Below are positions 7,005 to 13,537 of a DNA stretch of 20,869 nt, one piece after another (within the stretch, counting starts at the first letter, position 1; every line of letters begins with the position of its first letter). The notes beneath the pieces were generated by a model. That model saw nothing but the letters and a program-made list of their open reading frames with translations. It was not told the DNA's origin and did no database searches. The DNA comes from Bacteroides sp. CAG:1060. GTDB taxonomy: Bacteria; Bacteroidota; Bacteroidia; Bacteroidales; UBA932. The DNA lies in NCBI GenBank assembly GCA_000432655.1, contig HF986348.1, positions 35,184-56,052 on the forward strand, in the 5' to 3' direction. The position numbers were made by a program, and so were the translations under genes.

Positions 7005-7811
7005 TTATTCTTCAGAAATATCAAATTCGATTTCATCTACACATGCGGCAAAGGAGAATGCATCCTGTGTGCCGTAGCTGTGATTGGTGATGAATGCCTC
7101 TGAAGCGGAGGCGGTCATACGAAGTTCGTGAATTTCACCAAGAGAAGAAAGATCGACTTTGGTCCAATCTTCCATGATGAACTTCTTTCCGTTGCGATAG
7201 TCACCAAGGGACACCGTCACATGACCGGTCTCTTTCCCGTCAAGGTCGTATCCTGTAAACGTAATATCCAGATAATCACCTTCTACAAATCCCGGCCTGC
7301 TATACAAGCCAATATGCATACGCTGCCAGTTGCATGCAGTGTTGTTGACATACAGGGACTTAACCTTATGGGACACCCCGTCTTCAAACACCACTGCCGG
7401 ATGATAATCCTTGCGCATATACGATTCATAGAACCAGACAGAATAGCTGGCCGTATTGTTGGCTCCTTTAAGGATTTTAGCGTCGGACTCCTTGTTTCCG
7501 GTAAGAGACACGTTGATTACTCCTCTGGTATTCTCATCATAACCTATATACTCTCCTTCAAGGTCCGGTTTCACACCGTCATCGGAAAGCATTATACCGG
7601 AAAGATAAGAATAGTAGTAGTTGATGGAAAAAGTAGCCCCGAACTCGGTATATGTGGAATCTCCGTTGGCCACAGGAGAATTGTTGTGCTTTCCCTCCTT
7701 GAAAGTGTGGCTGTCGAAAGAAATGGTCTTCACTGCTGGAGCCGTCTCCTGCTTGCTGCAGGCGGCGAGCATAATGCCCAGAACGGGCAGGATGAACAAA
7801 GTCTTATTCAT
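7005..7811 (-). CDS. DUF4465-like lipoprotein
   Basis: This is a 268-residue predicted lipoprotein. The N-terminus MNKTLFILPVLGIMLAACS is a type II signal peptide with lipobox LAAC, so Cys18 would be lipidated and the protein anchored to the outer or inner membrane. The mature part resembles the DUF4465 family of Bacteroidota. It has an F-D-S-HTFKEGKHNNSPV opening with GDSTYTEFGATF, a middle VKSLYVNNTACNWQRM, then GDYRNGKKFIMEDWTKVDLSSL (written here only as its key stretch) and a closing AACVDEIEFD. The W-x-x-V-D-L-S-S-L-G segment is the most diagnostic. The fold is predicted beta-rich; function is unknown, with carbohydrate or surface binding a common guess only. It begins 3 bases after the stop of the repeat lipoprotein, so the two are cotranscribed. 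No strongly acidic export signal follows the Cys. Confidence 0.75.
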   Translation of the reverse strand: MNKTLFILPVLGIMLAACSKQETAPAVKTISFDSHTFKEGKHNNSPVANGDSTYTEFGATFSINYYYSYLSGIMLSDDGVKPDLEGEYIGYDENTRGVINVSLTGNKESDAKILKGANNTASYSVWFYESYMRKDYHPAVVFEDGVSHKVKSLYVNNTACNWQRMHIGLYSRPGFVEGDYLDITFTGYDLDGKETGHVTVSLGDYRNGKKFIMEDWTKVDLSSLGEIHELRMTASASEAFITNHSYGTQDAFSFAACVDEIEFDISEE

Positions 7812-7814
7812 ATT

Positions 7815-9356
7815 CTATTTTTTTGTATAATCCGTTATCTCCGGGATTTTTCCGGTCCACGAACCTCTGATGTGGTGAGGAGCAAGAGTTTTGTCATTGA
7901 GATTGAAATCATCCTCAAAATCAAACTCTATCGTATATTCTTCTCCCTCGCAGGAAATGGTCATCGTACCGCCTGCTATCGGAGCAAGACTCTGCGGATA
8001 GAAATCATTGCCGCTTTGCTGATAGCGGATATAGCAGGAAGGTTCCGCATCTGAAATCCCGATTTTACCTACGGTCACCGTCCAAGGCTCGCCGTTAGAA
8101 GAAACCTTATATTTACCGACAGGCAGGGCGGAAGCATTGCCAAGTCCAGCGATAAAGTCAATGTTGAGAAGTTCGAGTTCGCTGGCGAGCACGATGCCGT
8201 AATTGATAGTGCCGTTGTTTATGAAATCTCCATAATAGTTCGCTGCAGAGCACTGCAGGGGCACCATATCGACATCCTCCGTAAGGGAAGTCTCCGGTTC
8301 TTTTTCTTTTGAACGCTTTTCTATATTACCGGTCCATGAGGCTTTTATGGAATATCCGTCAGAATCGGTCAAGTCGCATACTATGGAATATGTTCCGTCC
8401 GCGTTCTTGCCTATTGTCACCTCTCCGTCAGAAATGGTGCAGAAACGGGACTTGTAATTTCTGTCGGTCTGCATACAGAATGTTCCCAATGCCTGTCCGC
8501 CGAACCATACTCCGGGATAGAAAGTCCCTGGATTATATTCAAGCCTTGTACCTATCTTGTAAGTTCCCGTAAGGTCAGACCCCTTCGCCACATAGAGGTC
8601 AATCTGTATCTTGTGTCCAGGACCGAATGGATACAGGCCCTCTCCGGAGGTCTTTTCGGTATCAAAGCAGCGGATTATATAATTGTCAAAATTATCCTCT
8701 GACTTGAAAAGTTCTTTCGTCACACGCTTGACCTTAAGATCAAGGTTGGCATTGATGTGAGAATTGTCAATCTCATCCCCCTCTCCGCTTTTGTCGGCAA
8801 GAACAATCTCTCCCTCATATATAAACTGCATTTCAGCGCCTTCCGCAGTCACCACATCGGCCGTCACGCGATACCCTTTCGCACAATGTGCCACAGTGAT
8901 GGTACCGTCCTCGAAAAGCACATTCTGAATACGCACACGGTCTCCGTCTTTTTCGGTAGTCACCGTGGCAAAAGTAAGAGTCGGGTTGAATGTATGGTTG
9001 GCCCGTTTCTCGCTCAAAGTATAGACTCCTTCCGGCACCACGGGATTGGTATGATCCGAGGATATGTCGCCCCAAATATCGAAGTACATTATGTACTCGC
9101 CCTCGTTCATAGGCACCAGATAATCCTGATCCCCTATGTACCCTATCTCACCGGACGACACGATAAAATAATAATCGGCGAAACCTTCTTTCCAGAAGTT
9201 GCCGAAATAGATGCCGTCCTGAAACTTGTGCAGTTCCACAATTTTTGCCGGCTCCGGACCAGGATTGTTGCCCTGTTTGTCGCAGGACACAGGAATCATG
9301 CACATGACTGCGCACAAAAGCACTCCCCAAAAACGAGAGATTCTTTTTGAAATCAT
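7815..9356 (-). CDS. Lipoprotein with three internal beta-rich repeats, function unknown
   Basis: I do not recognise a named family. With the ATG at 9356-9354 the protein is 513 residues and begins with a clear lipoprotein signal, MISKRISRFWGVLLCAVMC then IPVSC, lipidating Cys25. A longer frame from a TTG at 9407 would put 17 extra residues ahead of the signal peptide and overlap the likely promoter, so it was rejected. The mature chain holds three related units of about 140 residues (about 42-186, 202-346 and 365-505). Each has a G-x-Y-x-(L/I/V)-(S/G) turn (GVYTLS, GTYKIG, GKYKVS), a later G-x-(I/V/M)-T-(V/I) strand (GTITV, GEVTI, GTMTI), and an end motif (YEGEI, SWTGNI, SWTGKI). It shares an operon with the DUF4465-like lipoprotein. 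A surface or periplasmic binding role is plausible but unproven. Confidence 0.8.
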   Translation of the reverse strand: MISKRISRFWGVLLCAVMCMIPVSCDKQGNNPGPEPAKIVELHKFQDGIYFGNFWKEGFADYYFIVSSGEIGYIGDQDYLVPMNEGEYIMYFDIWGDISSDHTNPVVPEGVYTLSEKRANHTFNPTLTFATVTTEKDGDRVRIQNVLFEDGTITVAHCAKGYRVTADVVTAEGAEMQFIYEGEIVLADKSGEGDEIDNSHINANLDLKVKRVTKELFKSEDNFDNYIIRCFDTEKTSGEGLYPFGPGHKIQIDLYVAKGSDLTGTYKIGTRLEYNPGTFYPGVWFGGQALGTFCMQTDRNYKSRFCTISDGEVTIGKNADGTYSIVCDLTDSDGYSIKASWTGNIEKRSKEKEPETSLTEDVDMVPLQCSAANYYGDFINNGTINYGIVLASELELLNIDFIAGLGNASALPVGKYKVSSNGEPWTVTVGKIGISDAEPSCYIRYQQSGNDFYPQSLAPIAGGTMTISCEGEEYTIEFDFEDDFNLNDKTLAPHHIRGSWTGKIPEITDYTKK

Positions 9357-9395
9357 AATAAGAATTAAAGATACACTACTTGTTGGAAAACAAGA

Positions 9396-9427
9396 CAAAT
9401 ATAACAAGAATATTCAATTCGTACAAT
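9396..9427 (-). promoter_or_regulatory. Promoter of the two-lipoprotein operon (-7 and -33)
   Basis: The minus strand shows TATATTTG at 9403-9396, a perfect -7 TAnnTTTG. ATTG lies at 9427-9424, a 3-of-4 match to the -33 TTTG, with exactly 20 bases between them. The -33 box touches the dapF stop codon. Transcription would start about 35 bases before the lipoprotein ATG, so these two genes can be regulated apart from the long dap block. This is the best-formed promoter in the window. Confidence 0.6.
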
Positions 9428-10272
9428 CACCGTACAAGTTCGGCAGGGCCGGTAAGAAAAACCTCCTTGAATGCAGCGTCTGCGCGTTCGGGTGCTTTGA
9501 AATCCACCTTAAGATCGGCAATACGCGCATGCAAGACAACACGGACATTTCCCCATGAAGAAGCCGCCGTTTCACGGGAGCCCTCATGCGAATCAAGCCA
9601 GGATGCGATGGCACAGGCCGTAAGCCCCGTACCGCAGGCAAGAGTCTCCGATTCCACGCCTTTTTCGAAAGTGCGCACTTTTAAAGAGCCGTCCGCAAGC
9701 TTTTGGACAAAATTGGCATTGACCCCCATGGGAGCGAATTTTTCGTCCCACCTGTAACGTTTTCCCTCCGATTCGATATCAAGCGATTCGACATCATCCA
9801 CAAATTTCACAAAATGCCGCGTCCCCGTATTCAAAAACCATCCGTCAAGCACAGAATGATACTCCGAGCAATCAATCATACCGAGCCTCACCGTCGCAAC
9901 ATCCCCCTCAGATGAGACTATCTCCCCCGTATGTTCTCCGTCTGCGGCAACAAAGCGGAACACTTTCCCGTCTGCAGGCACAAGCCCCAGAAAAGAAGAA
10001 AACGCCACAATACACCGTCCGCCGTTTCCGCACATCATCCCGGAAGACCCGTCAGGATTATAGAACTCCATGCTGAAATCATACCCGTCGGCAGCGGAAA
10101 GAATCATCAGCCCGTCCGCTCCTATGCGACCGTCCGCTGCCTGAAAGCCGTCTTTACGACTGCACAATGAGCGAATGACTCCGGCCTCACGATAATGTCC
10201 GACATCTTCCGAGCGCCCGTCCAGAACGACAAAATCATTGCCGGCACCGGAGTATTTATATAATACCGCCAT
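9427..10272 (-). CDS. dapF: DapF, diaminopimelate epimerase
   Basis: This enzyme converts LL-diaminopimelate to meso-diaminopimelate, the last DAP step before peptidoglycan cross-link synthesis or lysine. It is 281 residues, the usual length. The N-terminus MAVLYKYSGAGNDFVVLDG carries the family GxGNDF motif. The two catalytic cysteines of this cofactor-independent racemase are visible: Cys81 in NPDGSSGMMCGNGGRC and Cys213 in ETLACGTGLTAC. The substrate-binding VNANFV stretch is at about 184-189. The gene is the last of the nine-gene aspS-to-dapF block and starts 4 bases after the dapD stop. The promoter of the lipoprotein pair begins at its stop codon. No anomalies were seen. Confidence 0.97.
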   Translation of the reverse strand: MAVLYKYSGAGNDFVVLDGRSEDVGHYREAGVIRSLCSRKDGFQAADGRIGADGLMILSAADGYDFSMEFYNPDGSSGMMCGNGGRCIVAFSSFLGLVPADGKVFRFVAADGEHTGEIVSSEGDVATVRLGMIDCSEYHSVLDGWFLNTGTRHFVKFVDDVESLDIESEGKRYRWDEKFAPMGVNANFVQKLADGSLKVRTFEKGVESETLACGTGLTACAIASWLDSHEGSRETAASSWGNVRVVLHARIADLKVDFKAPERADAAFKEVFLTGPAELVR

Positions 10273-10276
10273 CCCG

Positions 10277-11050
10277 TTATCTCAACATGTCTTCAAGCAC
10301 CACCGAACCTGAAGTCTTCTCGTCACGATACTTTACAATCACCGGACAATATAGAGACACTCCGGAGCCTGCCGCCACGCCTCTGCGAACCGGACGGCTT
10401 CCGGACACGACCACAGCCCCGCGAGGGACAACCACACGGCCGTCAGCATTACGAGGGACGAAATCCCCGGTTGTCGCGTCAAAAATGGCAGTTGAACTGG
10501 TAATTATCACACCGGAAGCTATGACCGCATTCTCCTGAACTATGGTACCTTCATAAATTCCGCAGTTCCCGCCCACAAACGCACCGTCCTCGATAATGGT
10601 AGGCATTGCTCCGGCCGGTTCAAGCACGCCGCCAATCTGGGTGGCCGCAGAAATGTGAATATGCTTTCCCACCTGGGCACACGAGCCTATTGTCACATGA
10701 CTGTCCACCATTGTACCCTCATCCACAAAGGCACCCACGTTGATATAAGAAGGTGGCATCACAATGGCACCTTTGGAGACGTACGCACCCCTGCGGATGC
10801 TGGTGCCGCCGGGCACAATTCTCACTCCGTCCTCACTGCTGAATGTGCGGACAGGGAAAGTGCTCTTGTCAAAAAAGGAGAATTGTCCCTGACTCATATT
10901 CTGCACGGCCCCGAGACGAAATCCTGCCAATATGACTTCCTTGACCCATTTATTTACAACCCAGACGCCGTTTTTCTTCTCGGCGACCCTGACATTTCCT
11001 TTTTCAAGATCGGAGATAAGCTCTTCAAATCTTTCCAATGTTACTTCCAT
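10277..11050 (-). CDS. dapD: DapD, tetrahydrodipicolinate N-succinyltransferase
   Basis: This enzyme transfers a succinyl group from succinyl-CoA to tetrahydrodipicolinate, committing flux to the succinyl branch of DAP/lysine synthesis. At 257 residues it is slightly shorter than the E. coli enzyme (274). The N-terminal helical domain includes VAEKKNGVWVVNKWVKEVIL. It is followed by FFDKSTFPVRTF and a left-handed beta-helix built from hexapeptide repeats (about 80-230). Diagnostic stretches are GAYVSKGAIVMPPSYINVGA, MVDSHVTIGSCAQVGK, and IGGVLEPAGAMPTIIEDGAF, which holds the active-site region. The MPPSYINVGA and GGVLEP motifs separate DapD from the acetyl-transferring DapH type. The start overlaps the dapA stop by 10 bases, implying coupling. 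Confidence 0.95.
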   Translation of the reverse strand: MEVTLERFEELISDLEKGNVRVAEKKNGVWVVNKWVKEVILAGFRLGAVQNMSQGQFSFFDKSTFPVRTFSSEDGVRIVPGGTSIRRGAYVSKGAIVMPPSYINVGAFVDEGTMVDSHVTIGSCAQVGKHIHISAATQIGGVLEPAGAMPTIIEDGAFVGGNCGIYEGTIVQENAVIASGVIITSSTAIFDATTGDFVPRNADGRVVVPRGAVVVSGSRPVRRGVAAGSGVSLYCPVIVKYRDEKTSGSVVLEDMLR

Positions 11051-11919
11051 AATGTTGCAAGTATTTGTGACATAAGCTTTTTGGTGGAATCGGAAGCCTT
11101 AACCAAAGGCAGCCTTACATCTTCCTTCATAAGCCCGAGAGCCGCCATTGCGGCTTTGGCAGGAATAGGGTTGGACTCCACGAAGCAAGCCTTAAAAAGA
11201 GGAGACAAACAGTGATGAAGGGCTCTTGCAGAATCGATATCTCCGGAAAGCATGGAAGCAACCAGCCCAGAAACTTCAGCAGGAGCTATGTTGGAAGCCA
11301 CACTGATCACCCCTTGTGCCCCTGTGGCCATAAAGGCAAGCGTCATATCGTCGTCTCCGCTCAAGACGGAAAACCCTTCCGGAGCAGAACGCAGTATGTC
11401 ACTGACCTGGGAATAATTGCCGGAGGCCTCTTTGGTGGCGATTATATTCGGACAATCCTTCGCCAGGCGCAAACATGTCTCTGCGCTCATGTTAACTCCG
11501 GTACGTCCAGGTACATTGTACATGACTATCGGAAGGTCCGTAGCCTCACTCACCGCCTTGAAATATTGATACTGCCCTTCCTGAGTCGGCTTGTTATAAA
11601 ACGGCACCACCACAAGCAGGGCATCAGCATCCTTCTCCACGAGAGAGATGTTTTCAAGTGTCGCTGCAAGTGAATTGGAACCGCATCCCACGACAAGAGG
11701 AAGGCCGCCGGAACACTCTCTTGTGATTTCAAGCAGACGCTTCTTCTCCTCCCGGCTAAGGGTCGGAGTTTCGCCAGTTGTCGCCAAAGGAACGAGAAAA
11801 TGCACCCCGGCATCCACTTGACGAAGCACACATTTTCTGTATGCGTCATAGTCAACTTCCGTCCCTTTGAACGGAGTCAGAAGTGCCGTACCGCACCCTT
11901 TAAGAAAAAGTCTGCTCAT
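11041..11919 (-). CDS. dapA: DapA, 4-hydroxy-tetrahydrodipicolinate synthase
   Basis: This TIM-barrel, class I aldolase-type enzyme condenses pyruvate with aspartate semialdehyde, the first step dedicated to DAP/lysine. It is 292 residues, typical of the family. The N-terminus has GCGTALLTPF, then the pyruvate-binding ATTGE (46-50). LVVGCGSNS is at about 75-83. Tyr134 and Arg139 lie in VMYNVPGRTGV and the Schiff-base Lys163 in IIATKEASGN. Tyr108 in PFYNKPTQEG would be the second tyrosine of the catalytic triad. All key residues of an authentic DHDPS are present, rather than of an N-acetylneuraminate lyase-type paralogue. The ATG overlaps the dapB stop as ATGA. Confidence 0.96.
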   Translation of the reverse strand: MSRLFLKGCGTALLTPFKGTEVDYDAYRKCVLRQVDAGVHFLVPLATTGETPTLSREEKKRLLEITRECSGGLPLVVGCGSNSLAATLENISLVEKDADALLVVVPFYNKPTQEGQYQYFKAVSEATDLPIVMYNVPGRTGVNMSAETCLRLAKDCPNIIATKEASGNYSQVSDILRSAPEGFSVLSGDDDMTLAFMATGAQGVISVASNIAPAEVSGLVASMLSGDIDSARALHHCLSPLFKACFVESNPIPAKAAMAALGLMKEDVRLPLVKASDSTKKLMSQILATLWK

Positions 11920-12578
11920 AATATCAAATCTTTAAATTCATGCACGCCGTTCATACTGTCTGCAAGCGTTGCGGCATAGACCGCACCTTCAGCAAATCCT
12001 TCTCTGGAAAACGCCTCATGGGTAAATGTAAGTTTATCCACATCCGAAAGGAAGCTCACGGTATGCGTCCCCGGGACCTCTCCTACACGGTGGGATTCTA
12101 TCTCGGGAGTTTGTCCAAGATGCCTCTCCACGATATCTCCCAGGCTCTTAGCCGTACCGCTTGGCGCATCAAGCTTATGAATGTGATGTGTCTCGTCCAC
12201 TTTAGGAACATACCCGTGGTTCTTCAGCACGTCCGAAGCACGCTGGACCGCAGCAAAAAGAGCATTCACTCCTATAGAGAAATTGGACGCCCATACAAGC
12301 GTGGTCCCGGCCTCGCGAAAAGCGTCAAAAACCTCTGCCTTTATATCATACCATCCGGTAGTTCCCACGACCACCGCCTTGAATTTGCGTGCAAGCACAG
12401 GATAGTTCTGCCGGAATGCTTCCGGTGTGGTGAAATCTATGCACACGCAGTCAGCAGCAAGTGCATCCGGAACGGCACAGACATCTTCAGTGGCACAGGC
12501 AAGTTCGATCCCATGTTTCAAAAGAGAGGACTCCACCATGTGTCCCATTTTCCCATATCCGCTAATTACAACTTTCAT
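11916..12578 (-). CDS. dapB: DapB, 4-hydroxy-tetrahydrodipicolinate reductase (short form)
   Basis: This enzyme reduces the DapA product to tetrahydrodipicolinate with NAD(P)H. I chose the ATG at 12578, giving 220 residues starting MKVVISGYGKMG, the nucleotide-binding GxGxMG turn. A TTG 9 bases upstream would add only three residues. Further motifs are IDFTTPEAF (about 47-55), VVGTTGW (70-76), ASNFSIGVN (97-105), and the catalytic VDETHHIHKLDAPSGTA (127-143) with its HHxHK-x-D-x-P-S-G-T signature. The C-terminal HEFKDLIL ends the chain. It is about 50 residues shorter than E. coli DapB (273), apparently from a compact N-terminal domain; such short forms are plausible in Bacteroidota. It overlaps the upstream deacylase gene by 17 bases and dapA by 4. 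Confidence 0.95.
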   Translation of the reverse strand: MKVVISGYGKMGHMVESSLLKHGIELACATEDVCAVPDALAADCVCIDFTTPEAFRQNYPVLARKFKAVVVGTTGWYDIKAEVFDAFREAGTTLVWASNFSIGVNALFAAVQRASDVLKNHGYVPKVDETHHIHKLDAPSGTAKSLGDIVERHLGQTPEIESHRVGEVPGTHTVSFLSDVDKLTFTHEAFSREGFAEGAVYAATLADSMNGVHEFKDLIL

Positions 12579-13536
12579 ATATCGCAATATATTGTTTTAC
12601 GGCCTTGTCAATATCATCGGTCATTATATGTTCATCGTCCCGGTGAGCCACCGTGATGGATCCCGGACCGCATATCATCTTATGCTCGAAATTGGCAAGA
12701 TGCGGCGCATCACTTCCGAACGATACGGTCTTGGAAGGAATTCCGGGGATAGTGTGGTACCTCAGAGGGCTGTCTCCTCCCCTTGCGCTTACCTTCAGAC
12801 AGTCTGATGCACAGCGCAGCATATAATCGCTCACTGCCGCATCCGAAGCGAACGTCGTCCTGAAATACAATCGGCAGTCAAGTCTTGGGCTAAGAATATT
12901 CTGTGGATTGTCACTGTGCAGAAGACCTATATTCCAAGTCGTGTCGCCAAGAAGTTCATCTTTTGGAAACCCTTCAGAGCGAAGCGAATTCATAAACTCC
13001 ACAAACATATCCACAGCACTGCGCCCGTACTGCGGATAGCCTGAATGGAACGCCTCCCCCACAAAACTCAAATCAAATGACTTGGTCCCTTTGGAGGCCG
13101 ATACCATGCAATTGTCCGTAGGCTCCCCCACCACGAGATATGGAGCCCTGAAATCAGTTTTGGCAAACGCCTTGGCACCGAAAGAGCCGGTCTCCTCTCC
13201 GCTCAGAAGCAGCAGAGCGAATCCCGTACGCCCCATATCGGCAAGACTCCGACAGGCACGATACATCGAATAAATCTGACCTTTGGCATCACAGCTTCCC
13301 CTTCCGCGTATTTCTTTGCCACTGACAGAGGGCGCGATATACGGCGGCACCGTATCGATGTGAGTACAGAAAACCACCTTCGGTACGCCCCAGCTCAGCA
13401 GCAGATTCAAGCTTCCGTCACCCACTTCATCGATACGTACGGAATCCGCCTGCAACTCCGAAGCGAGCCACAGAGCAAAATCCCGCTCCCTGCCGGAAGT
13501 GGAATCGAATGAAAGCATTTTCAGAAACTGTTCCAT
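12562..13536 (-). CDS. dapE: M20-family deacylase, probable succinyl-diaminopimelate desuccinylase (DapE)
   Basis: This is a zinc-dependent M20 amidohydrolase of 324 residues. The metal ligands of the family are visible: His59 and Asp61 region in CTHIDTVPP, Asp83 in GRGSCDAKGQ, Glu114/Glu115 in SGEETGS (catalytic base then ligand), Glu138 in VVGEPTD, and His298 in ITVAHRDDEHI. The dimerisation domain (about 150-255) contains AFHSGYPQYGRSA. Its neighbours include dapD, which makes the succinylated intermediate, so removal of succinate from N-succinyl-LL-DAP is the most likely job. By sequence alone, ArgE (acetylornithine deacetylase) or LysK-like enzymes are close alternatives, and the protein is shorter than typical proteobacterial DapE (about 375). 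The start is 1 base after the aspartokinase-homoserine dehydrogenase stop, and the end overlaps dapB. Confidence 0.78.
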   Translation of the reverse strand: MEQFLKMLSFDSTSGRERDFALWLASELQADSVRIDEVGDGSLNLLLSWGVPKVVFCTHIDTVPPYIAPSVSGKEIRGRGSCDAKGQIYSMYRACRSLADMGRTGFALLLLSGEETGSFGAKAFAKTDFRAPYLVVGEPTDNCMVSASKGTKSFDLSFVGEAFHSGYPQYGRSAVDMFVEFMNSLRSEGFPKDELLGDTTWNIGLLHSDNPQNILSPRLDCRLYFRTTFASDAAVSDYMLRCASDCLKVSARGGDSPLRYHTIPGIPSKTVSFGSDAPHLANFEHKMICGPGSITVAHRDDEHIMTDDIDKAVKQYIAIYESCN

Positions 13537-13537
13537 A

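Noticed and set aside
7128..8054. Plus-strand open frame (308 codons) opposite the two lipoprotein genes
   Set aside because: It spans the junction of two genes that have clear signal peptides on the minus strand, and has no signal, domain or promoter of its own.
9379..9394. Small perfect hairpin (6-base stem, 4-base loop) before the repeat lipoprotein
   Set aside because: It lies downstream of the promoter in the leader, has no T-run and is AT-rich and short. It is too weak to call a terminator or riboswitch.
9357..9407. TTG start adding 17 residues to the repeat lipoprotein
   Set aside because: It would place residues ahead of a complete lipoprotein signal peptide and start inside the -7 promoter region.
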